NCBI GenBank assembly: GCA_019722365.1
Contig: JADFUC010000781.1
Coordinates: forward strand, 1-64,000
DNA length: 64,000 nucleotides
DNA from: Lithospermum erythrorhizon
Taxonomy: Eukaryota > Streptophyta > Magnoliopsida > Boraginales > Boraginaceae
Direction of reading: 5' to 3'
The position numbers were made by a program, and so were the translations under genes. Below, piece by piece: positions 1-11,627 of this stretch (position 1 is its first letter; the number at the start of each line of letters is the position of its first letter). The notes below the pieces were generated by a model. That model saw nothing but the letters and a program-made list of their open reading frames with translations, was not told the DNA's origin and did not search any database.

Positions 1-699
1 TATTACGTATTAAGTTAAATACATATTTCGATCCACTCCAAACTCTCAACATCCATTTCACCAAACAAATCCATACGTGAACAAATCGAAAGCACATGGT
101 TTGACGAAAACAAGATTTATAGGTTTAAAGAAGATTTATGCATTTTACTTTAGGTCGATACTTACATCACAAAGCTTAATCTTTTTGTACGCGATTGCAG
201 ACCTTTTACATGCGAAATAGCTTGTGCAATTTAGATAACATTTCAATACTAGTACTACTCCAACCGTCGATGTTATAAACTCTCACATCATCACGAATCA
301 CATTCATGCAAATATTAATAGCTTCTAACCGAATCAAAAGTTAACATAATACATTATTCAATTCTGATAGTCACAAGACAAATAAACGGGCATTTAAGTA
401 TTCAAATAACACACATTTATGTTTAGAAAAATTTGACCTCATAATCATTTTCACATAATTAACTCACACTTAGCAAATTAAACTTACTTTCATCAACAAG
501 CAAGGTATTTTTTAATTTTAAAACAACCTTTCTTACCAAATGCATCCTTTACTTCCAGGGATTTAAGTGTTTCATTGTTAGCTTAACTTTACATTTCCAA
601 CCGCTCAAGTACTAAGCTTTAAGAAAGCCGGTGCATTCTGGCCACGCTTCTCGAAAGCACCGCTATCCACCATCCAAATATTTTCTTTCACGGACGAAA

Positions 700-2175
700 T
701 GCCTCCCACAACACAAAAATCAAGTTCTCAATTGGTACCCAATGTGATTGGGGTCCTCGTGGTTGGGTGAAAAGATGGATTTCACAATCCATTTCTTGCC
801 TTGGGAGAGACTTGGGACATAAGTGTTCCCCATTCTAACTAACTCTTTAACGGGGCATCTAAGATTAATGATTTTTTCACAATAAGCGCAAGTGAAACGC
901 GGTCTAACAAATCGATACCTGATGCATTTAAGCAACATTAGAAGAATAGGAGTTATCACTTGAATAGCCTAACCCCTTTTGTCAGTAGGATAACATCGGA
1001 GCATCGCTAATTTCATTCAACTTGTTTGTTCTCAAGGAATATAAGCTGTTCGATTTTCGAAGTTCTACATTTTCCAACTCAACCTTATTAATATTTTGTT
1101 TAAGCTCCAATTTTTCAAGAATTCCATCATTTTTAGATTGAGTCAAGTTTTACCAGCAACTTCATTTCGGTAGAGGCTTTTTGCTTTTAAAGTGTGCTTG
1201 TGTTTTATTTTGCTTTTCGAAGTTTTTTGGTTTCTTTTAAGCAATTTTTCAAAAACTTTCTTAACAACTCGTTATAATTATCGGCTTAGCTTGTCAAATC
1301 ATTACTTCCCGAGTGCCTTTATCATCAATAATTTGAGCCTACTCATCCCGATAAGGAAATATTAAGAGGTACCTCCATGTGTGCCACGAGACACACCACG
1401 CCGCAAAGCCTCCCAACTCCTGAGTCGGATTCGCCTCCGGAATCATCCTCCCAAGTGGCCTTGTTGCATATTTTCTGGATCGAGACCTCTTGGCTGTGAC
1501 GAGGACAATCCATCTGAGATGTCCGCTTGCTGCACTCAAAAACATTTTATCTCTTTGATTTTTTCTCTGGTTTCGCTCTTCAGATTTCCTCTTCTTTCTT
1601 TCATAGTTTTCATATTTCTTGAAGCTTTTATGTCCATGATCATTATTACTCTTTTGAATCTTAGAAAGTTTTTGAAGTCCTTTAGCAAACATGGCCATAT
1701 CTTCATCATCCTCATCGCCTCATTTTTCTCAAGAACTTTTGTGCTTTGGCCGCCACAAAGAGCCATTTTCTTTTTGTCCTCAATTCCCCAGCCTCGTTTA
1801 GCAATTACTTCCTCTTCGCTTTCAAAGATCCAATGAGCTCTTGAGTGGAAGAGTCTTCGATGTCTTTGGCTTTATTTATAGCACACAATTTTGGCCAAAC
1901 TCGATTGACGGCTTCTATGATTCTCCATTTAATTCTTCTAAGTGAGAATCGCCTTCCCTGTAGAGTCCAAGCTTGTCGGGATGATGGTATCAACCTTTGA
2001 CGATGTCTTTGACGGACTCTCCATTTATACATTTCAAAGGTTTGATATTCCCTTGTCAAGAGTCGAACCCTTGTAGTTTTCACTTGACTAGAACCAACAT
2101 GAGCGGTTTCTAGCAAGTCCCATATTTCCTTGGCCGACTCAGATACTGACTGAAAGCATATTCCTCCACGCACAC
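700..2175 (-). mobile_element. Decayed Ty1/Copia retrotransposon, gag region
   Basis: Read on the minus strand, 2173-1800 encodes a broken UBN2-type Copia gag domain: SAKEIWDLLETAHVGSSQVK, then LTREYQTFEM, and in shifted frames a stretch ending in KAKDI..SSTQELIGSL. Further down (about 1560-1400) is a lysine-rich linker, a ruined CCHC knuckle (ECSKRTSQMDCPRH) and an acidic ATWEDDSGGE motif, as in Copia gags. Between 1180 and 720 there is a coiled-coil-like stretch and a second knuckle-like piece (FTCAYCEKIINLRCP). Many stops and frameshifts break every frame, so it is not functional. No integrase or reverse transcriptase is readable in 1-700, so the element is truncated or continues off the window in unrecognisable form. 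The family assignment is from remembered motif order. Confidence 0.75.
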
Positions 2176-2592
2176 GGCATCAGCTAACATGAATGGCTTT
2201 GGAATTCAACTCCACTTTCTTTTGAGTTCCCTTCATCCCTTAGCACTCCATCATCCTCTTTATCCACATCCTCAATCGAACCTCCACCTCGCGCGACACC
2301 TAATTCTTTTATATATTTGCCTCCACTTCGTCAAGTCTTGCATGAGCTCCTGGGCCAAGTTAATTTGATACTTTGATGGTAATGAAATGTCCCTCGATTT
2401 ATCACTTCATAATTTGTAGTCGACGCTTGCACGTGATACTTGAATGCGCCGCACCAATACCATAATTTGATCCATCAAGCAACGCGGCCTCGCACTGACC
2501 TACCTTCAACACAAAAATTTCCCGAGCTACCTATATTCCCAAGCATTACCCATGATCTTTTTCTACAAGATTTTAAGTTTAATACGTATCAC

Positions 2593-2605
2593 GCGCTCGA
2601 TACCA
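2593..2605 (-). other. Possible tRNA-iMet primer-binding site of the Copia relic
   Basis: On the minus strand this reads TGGTATCGAGCGC, close to the plant initiator-Met primer-binding site TGGTATCAGAGC. It lies about 420 bp upstream of the gag remnant in the right orientation. The 5' LTR would then start just above 2606, but no matching second LTR is in the window. Confidence 0.4.
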
Positions 2606-2609
2606 ATCG

Positions 2610-4160
2610 GGTTAACCTAGATATAACCTGTATGAGGAATAGCGCTTAAAGCTACGCTATTAACTTTTTCTAAGTTTTAATTTAATAACGGAATTAACAA
2701 ATAACGGGAATAAAGATTAATGTGATAAACCTACTACCTAAGCTCGAATGATTAATCAACAATTTAATAATCAAAATGATTAACAATAATAATAAGAATA
2801 CTAAAAGTAAAGAGTAAAAGTTATAGAAAAGACAATACACACGATTTTAATGAGCTTCTGCCTCTCTATCGCCGACTGCCGGCTTTCCAACTCCTGATTT
2901 TGCCAAGATAACTGGGGCCAAGTTAAATGTTTGAATACACATGCTAAACTTCTCTCAAGACTATTATCAAACACCTAGCTCCAACTAAATGATTTAAAGT
3001 TTTACCCGCTATGATTTCAACCTCTAATCAACTAGATTAGAACCCAAGAACACCTTCTTAGGATTTCACTTTCTTTACTACTCAACTTAGAATAGCAAAA
3101 CCCTATGTTTCACCAATAATGCTGATTTCACTCAAACACAATAAAGTGAATCGAGATATTACACTTTTCGCACAACTAGGAAACTCTACAAAAAAAAGAT
3201 AAATTTAAGAATTAAATGTAGAAAGCATGACTTTTGCCTTTTTGATTTCAAGTGAATTAATTGCTCGTAAAATTTCAAAATAAAAAGGAATTATAAAAAC
3301 TTGCTTTTGTTTTAAAAAGGAAGAGGCTTTTATATAGCGCATAAAAATTTTAAGCCGAAACCGGCCCGCACAGGACCTCCCATCGCAGACCAAGTGGGCC
3401 CCCGAGTGCCCTCACGGTTAAGCCAAGAATGCCATGCCTACCAGATAGGCATCTCTATCGAGAGGTCGTGTCTCCATCATCGCAGATCTCTATCGGCACT
3501 GCGGGTCTCAAGAGGTCTCGATCATCTGACCAGAACCCCTCTCGGACGTGTCCGATGGTTCGAATTTTCCTCTTCCAAAAATAAAGATCGCTTTCAAGCC
3601 AATTCTTCGAAACGAACGACACACGCTCATTTGTAATGGCATTTCAACTACGAATCAATCTATACTAGATTAAACTACGGACTATCGATTTTAAACACAA
3701 TAAGATTAAATCGCAAAAGTCATTACTCACACATTTAAAACGACAATAATATAATTATAGCGTATTTCTTTACAAACTTTCTTTATAAACAATAAAAGAA
3801 CACGAGCTCCTCAAAGGTTCAAGGCTTGTTGGGACTCGTCCATTTGTTCTCTCCTAACATCCCGATCAACATTTTTAAGCGCCAACTTCTATTAAAGAAC
3901 AAACTCGAATACAAATTTTTCCTCACTGAAAACCGGATTAGTTCATGTCACCTATCTTCAAAAATCGCTCAATCGAATACCATTATTCAACATCACCACT
4001 CTCTCTCGCCATTTGTAATCTCTCTACGCTTCCTCTAGAAATTTCTCTCAAACCTCAAACTTTCTACTTCCCCGCTTGTAACTCTCAAAATATGTCATAG
4101 AGCCTTGTCATTACCAATATTAACGGTATATATCCATTTCTCGTTTGGCTTTCGAGTCTG
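2610..4160. other. Gene-free stretch, possible LTR/UTR debris
   Basis: No gene is seen. If the primer-binding site is real, the first part would be Copia LTR. Positions 3360-3640 are clearly more GC-rich than their surroundings and contain inverted pieces such as CTACCAGATAGGCATCTCTA followed by related words, which suggests an old repeat end. The open frames here (62-80 codons) show no domain. Confidence 0.4.
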
Positions 4161-4163
4161 AAA

Positions 4164-4640
4164 GTTGACTTTGTGTCACTATTATAATTTTGGCTCGCAT
4201 GCTTAATTTCACTGTAGGTTGTAAATTTCTGCTAAGCATATTCATATCATTTATGGTTCGATTGTTAATTTTTTTCTATTTTCTCGTCTCGAATCTCGAG
4301 CTTACGTAATGACTTTTCGTTGACTATTATGATTTCACAGATGCTTGATTTTCAAATAATACCTTCATAAGATATTTGTTAATACTCATGTTCGACATAA
4401 TTTTTCTATTTTCTCAAGCTTCGATCCTGTTTGGTACTCCAGTTGACTTTTCGGTCGACTATTATGATTTTAGTTTCGCATGTTTGATTTTAGTTGCATA
4501 GCTTCAAGTATATACCAAGTATCATTTAAGGGTTCGACAGCACTTTTTTCTATTTTCAAGCTTCGATTTGAGTTTATCTGAAGTTGACTTTTCTATTGAC
4601 TATTTAAATCGAATGCTACTTCTATTTTAGTTGCATGTCA
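4164..4640. repeat. Tandem array, about 140 bp unit, four diverged copies
   Basis: A GTTGACTTTTCGGTCGACTAT-like segment recurs with its GACT at 4167, 4311, 4445 and 4586, giving periods of 144, 134 and 141 bp. Between anchors each unit repeats the same order: a TATTATGATTTT word, a GCATGCTTGATTTT word, TTAGTTGCATAG-like sequence, then TTTTTCTATTTTCAAGCTTCGAT. The copies are diverged. No coding potential is seen. Confidence 0.8.
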
Positions 4641-4734
4641 AGTTAGCCAAGTAATAAATATCGTGGGATGAAAATACATGTCAAGCTGATATTTGCTCAG
4701 AATCAGGCTCGCCTGGGGGAAAATTATTATTTGC

Positions 4735-5130
4735 GCTTTCAATTTCAAATTGCGCTTCAATTTCGGGAGAAAATTATTAATTGTAGTTTCAATTTCACTG
4801 TGGTTTCACTTTATACTGTGGTTTCAATTTGGGAATTATGGTTTCACTCGGGGAAAATTATTAATTGTGATTTCAATTTTGTAATTTAATTAATCAATTT
4901 ATACTAGAGTTTCAATTTAAATGCAGCTGCATCAGGTTTCAATTAAAACGCTTTGTAATTGTGGTTTCCACTTTGTAATTCAATTTGCTAATTTTGTAAT
5001 TGTGGTTTTAATTAGTGGTTTCAATTACGCAATGTGTTTCAATTTTGTACTGTGGTTTCACTTTAGAATTCAATTAAACAATTTCGTAAATACTGTAGAT
5101 TTAAATTGCTTTAATTTCATTATCAGTCTA
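4735..5130. repeat. Degenerate short repeat rich in GTGGTTTCAATTTTGTAATT
   Basis: The words GGTTTCAATT, GTTTCACTTT and TTTGTAATTG recur roughly every 15-35 bp. GGGGAAAATTATTAATTG occurs at about 4850, with a variant at about 4765. Open frames across it translate to repetitive Asn/Phe/Ile/Val strings and are artefacts of the repeat. Confidence 0.75.
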
Positions 5131-8100
5131 ATACGTGGTCTTTCATTCGTTTAATCTTGGGAGACACCTCGAATTCAGAGCAACCCCTTCGATAAATTAA
5201 TTATGAAACGGTATTCCTGACCGAATCAATCCGACCGTAAGTTCAATTCTAATCGGGATCACCGAAATTTATGATCACAGGTACCCAGGAGTCACCGATT
5301 CAAACGCAGCCCCTCGCTGAGAAAGAACGGTAGCCTCGACCAGAATAAAACAAACCCGCTGCAGCTTCAGCATGGCTCGGGGATCATTTTAAACCTATCA
5401 AAGGAATACGCCTCAGCGGAAAAGAAAATAAATGTACTCACTGCTGCACTGTCGACTGCTCTGGGCGGTACAACATCACATTTGATTAGGTATTCAACGC
5501 AGATGCTTCAAATACACAAACTCTTTTCCCAAAGAGGTCAGAAGTCAAGGAATCGATGGTTCTAAATTTGTACAATCTCAACTTCACATTTCCTCAAGGA
5601 GATAGTTTTGCTCTAAATTTCTACTTTTGATTTTGCATGTAAAACCTTCGTCGCCATAATATTCGCATATTTAATATCCTTTCATAATACAAGGAAAGAT
5701 AAGCGCTTAACGAAGTTTCAAAGCCTTTATTAATTCTCATTATAGAAAAACTGTATTTGTCAGAAATAACGCCATGCTTAAAAATGAAAGGTTAAAATTA
5801 AGTGGACTTTTCGAGTAAAGTCATTAGTCAAAATAACAACTGATCATGTCCGGGGTTCAAAGGATGATATATGGGTTGGCTTACCGCTGCGTCGATAGAA
5901 TCGAAATCGCAGTAGCGGTTTTATCTTTTGTTATCGCCCCACCACCCCTATAAACGGCCAGATTAGCTAAACAAGTGCCATGTAGCTGCTAAATTCTAGA
6001 AATTAGCGATAAAGAAATTTTCCGTTAAGCGCTTGATAAATGCAAGCCGCTAATGATGCTTGTACGATATTTTAAGAAAATATTATAACCTGTTTCAAAC
6101 CCATGGAATCGGTAAACTGCTTCATGTTAGCGTTGCGCTCCATACGAATTTGCCGGTTGTAGATGCAAGGTTTAAAGAGATCGGTAGCGATCGATGTCGT
6201 TGTAGGCGTAAGCGTTTCTTGTTTGGTTCCGAAAACGCATTGAATTCATTTAATGAACATGTGATTAATTTGCAATCATTATCTAATGCTGTTGTGGAGC
6301 AATAACACTAGATGGAATTCAATCCCATGCGGATATCGGTTTCATCGCATATAAGCATGTATTGCTTTACTAAATTCGGTAGGATTTACGGTTTTCAGGT
6401 TCTCCGCCCCAATGATTATGAACGGGCACAAGCTCACGAAAGCGTGAATTCCTCGAGGCGTTCGACGTGATTAAATTTGATTAGCTTAAGCAAGCAATTA
6501 TTCAACCTAATCAGCTTTTTGATCGAAGTAGATTAAGGAATTGATAAATATTCAATCGATAACGCATTACCAAACATACGCAGAAAGACGGCTCTCAAGC
6601 ACGTCACTTAAGTATGATAAAATATCGGGAAGAATGTGATTTGTTGCTTTCTTTTGGTTCAATTTCGATCCTGTGTATAAGAATGCTATTATCAAGTTTG
6701 CTTATTTTAATCAACTTATCCTTATGACATGAAAGCGATTGAAACCTGGCTAGAGTTTCAAGATCTTTATGATCGCGATGTCAGAATATACGGTGATGAT
6801 AAAGGCAAAGACCTCGAACTTATTATTCGGATTACTTTAAATCAAATCCACCTTGTTCTGGCCAATTAATGTTAAGTGCATTTATGAATACAAATTGAAA
6901 CCGCAAACTGACAAGCAAAAATAATTCTGAATCCTAATGCGAGGAAACCGTTTTTCCTAATGCTGATAACTTTTATGTTCTCGTCAGGAAAGGAATGGTG
7001 GGCGATAAAATATTGTCCAAGATGCAAATGGACATCTTATCCATTCCAATCACAACCGCCGATCGTAATCCACCTTTTAAGGCCGACAGGTGTAACGATT
7101 GATAAAAAAAGAGCCTCAAATGAAAGGTACATACGTTCTACTTGGGCAAGCGGAGATCGATCAAGACAATTTTATGGCATTAGATCTTCCAGAGATGTAT
7201 GATTTTTTTCTTACTTATTTTTACATTTTTTTACATTTTCTTACTTTTTTCAAACTTTTTTCTATTCAACAACTTTGTTGACCACAATTTTTTATACCAA
7301 ATGATTTACCCAATCAGCTGAATAGACAAAAAGTTTCAAAATGGAAGATCCTAAGTCCAACGCCAATGCCACCGTATTTTATTTAAACCGCTTTTTAATT
7401 CCGTTTTTTTTTTTTGTATTTCCATCTCGCTTTATTTAAACTGCTTTTTTTTTGAAATTTTGTTGTCAGAAGTCAAGCACCTCTCGCCTCGCTACTCAAT
7501 CACGGCGCCTGCGTTATCACTCCTATCTGAAGAACCCCCCGCAAGCATGTTTCACCAATAGCTGCAAGCCACCAAGAAAGAAACAAAGAAAATGAAAACC
7601 TCGATTCATCGGGTCAGTTTGTTAGCTCTTTTCTCTGCTCCATTTCGACCGTCAAGCTTGGCATTTTTGTTGACATTTGAACTTCGCGACTGCTCGGCTC
7701 TTGCTGGATCGCTTTTGGTTTCGCGGGACCGTTTCTAGTTCTCGTTTGTAATTACGTGGGACTGCGGCGGTTATTTTCGCCATTTATGAAATTAGCGCGC
7801 TTATTATTGAAAATTGATCCTAAGATGTTATTCGCGGTGCGCCCATGTTTTTTGGCAACACAAGGCCGAGACGATTGATCCTGGCATCAAGATTCGTACG
7901 TAAGTAACTGATGGTGTTTGCAACCATAACGCGGTTTGACTTTGATCACCGAAACGACTATATTCTCGGTACTTAATTTAGACTTTTTTAAACATTGACG
8001 CTGAACCGTAATTACTATTTCATCATTATCTTATTATGCATTTTTAATTTCAATGTAGTGTTATTTTTTAAAATTATATTTCGACCGAAAGCTTTTTCTA

Positions 8101-9895
8101 ACCGCTCAAAAATCGAATTTGTTTAATTTTATCCTAAAATAGACTTTGAACCGAAATAATATCAAAATCAAGTATTTCTGGCCAAATCGAAATGAGCCGA
8201 ATATGTAGTCCGAACCTGCTCGAGCCGAATTCAAATGGTTCAAGATTCGGTCACATGCTCGCCCATTTACACCCCTACAATTTACAATTGATTTGCTCCT
8301 TAATTTATCATATTTGTACAATATTATATGACGTTGCTAATTACTAAATAATAAGTAATTATATGACGAGTCATTATATATAACTATGCTCACATAAAAA
8401 CATCGTCTTACTATAATGCTTAAGCTTTATTATATGTTTAAATTGTGCTTAAACATCAATTTTATCAATAAAAAATTAGAGAAAATAATTTAAGACTAGC
8501 AATACCAAATTCATTGTAGACCGTTACATTATTATCGATATGATCGACACGTTCATTAATCTTCAATTTTAATGTAAAAATGATATATACATTACTAAAA
8601 TATACTATTTTAAGATGATACAATAATTAAAAAAAATTTATTAAAATGTAATAAAATTATTCTATGCACTTAATTATAACAAATGTGTATCAAAATTTGT
8701 TAGAAGAAATTAGTACATATTACCTTTAAAGTTAAAAGTAAGATTTATCAAGATAAAGATGCTCAAAGGGAAACATCAATTGATACAAAGATTAAGGTAC
8801 TTAATTCAGGGACTTGGAATATGCCTGATAACATAAGCTGCTAGTGGATCGCCAATCGAACCGAATATTGCAAGGGCCTCGAAGTTCGCTCAAGCGCATA
8901 AAGTCGAATTTGGGTATTTAACCGCTCAAAAAGCTCGATTCGGGTGCAAAAAATAAAACATAAGTGTACAAAGAAACATCAAAATCGAACAATTAAACCA
9001 AAAGAACATCAAAATTGAAACAATTAAATCAACAAATCCTAAAAACAAAAAACTTAATTGAAATCCTTTCGCTAATCAAGAGCTAATTGCAATCCTAACC
9101 CAAATCCCAATTCAAACGCTCAAAATCAACATGCAACTCAAAATCCTTTCAACTGCTTTCTCTCTCAATTCTACCTCATAATTGTATTTGTTCGAATAAA
9201 AAAATCGAAAGAAACAAGTGTAATAATTCAATTTTTGATAATTATCGCTTTCCCATGAATTATTGCTTTCACTATATAATCACCGAAATATGTTCTTACG
9301 AGATGGTAGAGAGCGCGACCACGAAATGATAGTGAAATCTGTGGCAGGGAGGTTTAAGGCGCAAGTGCCCATGGGGACAAGAACGGATTAATGGACCACA
9401 AGTCCATGAAATAATACGGACCGCATATCCTTAAACCGAGCCTAACATGTTCGAATAATGTCTTGCCCGCCGAATAACCATTTTAAAGTTCCGCTAGCCG
9501 GGCTTTCTCGAGTCAAATTAATCAATCTCAAATCAACTATTTCGAAATTTAATATTCGAATCGAATCTTTAGGTTCATTCACAACCCTATAAGGCCGATG
9601 TATGATGTTCAGCTTCCAAGATGTCCACAAACGATCTGGGAGGAAGTGGTAGACGATCACTGGAGCCGATATAAAAACATTAAGCAAGACAAGCTTATAA
9701 ATTAAAATCAAACATGAAATTTGTACCGACTATAAGTGATTGAATATCAATGACTAAAGCTAAATTATAACTCGAATCAATATTGAATATATTGGGTTGT
9801 TCGACAGCTCAAAAGAAAAAGACTTGGGAATCGAAATAGACAATTTTATCCCTACTCTATTTCATTTATATATATGCATCATATATTAAACAAAT
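5131..9895. other. Gene-poor stretch with unassigned sequence
   Basis: No complete gene is recognised. Two pieces look more protein-like than random: the plus-strand frame 6060-6305 (81 codons, with LHTNLPVVDARFKEIGSDR and a CRCRRKRFLFGSENALN segment) and broken plus-strand frames at about 6720-7200 (KAIETWLEFQDLYDRD, KGTYVLLGQAEIDQDNF). Stops separate them. They may be a dead host gene or transposon ORF whose family I do not know. Positions 7380-7460 hold a near-duplicate TTTATTTAAACYGCTTTTT. Positions 8640-9290 are AT-rich with no signal. Confidence 0.4.
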
Positions 9896-10855
9896 AATAC
9901 TAATAGATAAATAAATAATAAATATTATTAATATGAATATAATAAATATGATTACTAAAATATATTATTATAAATAATAATTTAATAATTATTATTATTA
10001 TCAAAATTATACTATAATTATTATTATCATAATTATAATAATAATAATTATTATTATTATGATAATAATTATTATTATTATTATTATTATGATAATAATT
10101 ATTATTATTATGATAATAATTATTATTATTATATAATAATTATTATTATTATAATTATAAGAATTATTATTATTATTAATTATTACTATTATTATTATCA
10201 TAATTATATTTATTATTATTAGTTTATTATTAATTATTATAATTATTATTATCATAGTTATTATTATTATTAATTATTATTATTATAATTATTATTATCA
10301 TTATTAATATTATTTATTATTATTATTATTAATATTAACATTATTATTTTTCTTATTAAATTAATATTATTATCATTATTATTATTAATATAATTGTTTT
10401 TATTATTATTATTTTAATTTTTTATTGTTATTATATTATTGTAATTAATATTATTATTATTTTCATGATTTTTTTTGTTTATTATTATTGTTATTATTTT
10501 TATTATTATTATTTTTGTTATTATTATTATCATTGTTATTATTTTTTTATTATCCCTATGTTAATTTTTATTATTATTATTATTTTTACTATTATTATTT
10601 TTTGTTATTATTATTATTATTTTAATTTATTATTATTAATATTATTATAATTTTTTTTATTATTATTATTATTATTATTGTTTTTATTACTATTTTTATT
10701 ATTATTATTATTTTGTTACTATGATTATTTTTATCATTTTATTATTATTTTTATTTTTTATTATTATTATTTTTATTCTTATTATTAATATATTTATTAT
10801 TTTTATTATTATTATCATTATTTTATTTATTTTTATTATTACTTTTATTAATATT
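9896..10855. repeat. Long TTA/ATT trinucleotide microsatellite tract
   Basis: About 950 bp composed almost wholly of TTA/ATT/TAA triplets. The left part (to about 10320) alternates TAATAATAAT with ATTATTATT, making it self-complementary; it includes a repeated word GATAATAATTATTATTATTA. The right part is strand-asymmetric (T-rich TTATTATTTTTATTATTA). Frames through it give poly-Ile or Tyr/Phe strings and are not genes. Confidence 0.95.
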
Positions 10856-11627
10856 AATGGAGGAATAAGGAGACAAGCAAATACCATGGCTTAAGACAGA
10901 AATTTGGATTTTATCACTTTATTTTTTAAGAGGGAAAAATTAAGTTAAGAATTTAATTTAAAATTTGTTAAGGATTTTGATAAGATCATAATTTATTCAA
11001 ATTCTTTTTAAAAATATTTAGTTATCAAACAAACTTCTAATAAAAAAGCGTATTTTTATTAAGTTTAAGTTCTTAATGGTTTACAAACAAGCGCCTCTAA
11101 GATTACTCCATCCGGCCCTGCAAAAAGATTGTCACATTTCGATTTTAACGAATCGATTTTTTTTAATTTCGAACTCAAATAACTTTAATGCTATATATAT
11201 TCAAGCTTAAAATAATATATCAACATAGTTTTAAAATAATATATCAACACGTAGTATTTTCAACATAATTTACTATTAATCTCGATAATTTTGATTCAAA
11301 TCAAAGTTTCATGTCATCAAGATCGTAGTTTTTATTAATTCGACCATTTAAAAAGAATACGACAATCTTTCAAGCGATGCTAGCATTTCATTAGAAGTTT
11401 CTATCAAGTTTTTATGTTATCGATTGTGTCCCGTGACTTTGACAGAACCACATGTATCCACAAAGTAGCTGGCCGCGAATTCGATCGAAAGAACGGAGCA
11501 ACCGCCGGCATCAAACTGCGCTATCCATTCAACGCTTAGATGCAGTCGACTCGATACCCAGTCTTGTATACTAGAGCCCGCTCAACTGAATAGTCGAAAT
11601 TTTCAAAATATTTATACATATAATTTA
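10856..11627. other. Gene-free stretch with a possible Stowaway end
   Basis: No gene is seen. A TA followed by CTCCATCCGGCCCTGCAAAA at about 11106 resembles a Stowaway/mariner terminal inverted repeat, but I found no matching right end. Confidence 0.4.

Noticed and set aside
1381..1836. 151-codon plus-strand frame
   Set aside because: Antisense to the Copia gag relic; its composition follows from the Lys-rich minus-strand linker.
3394..3636. GC-rich stretch with GATGGTTCGAATTTTCC, resembling a tRNA B box
   Set aside because: No A box, acceptor stem or cloverleaf can be built around it.
10007..10650. Poly-Ile and Tyr/Phe-rich open frames
   Set aside because: They are translations of the TTA/ATT microsatellite.
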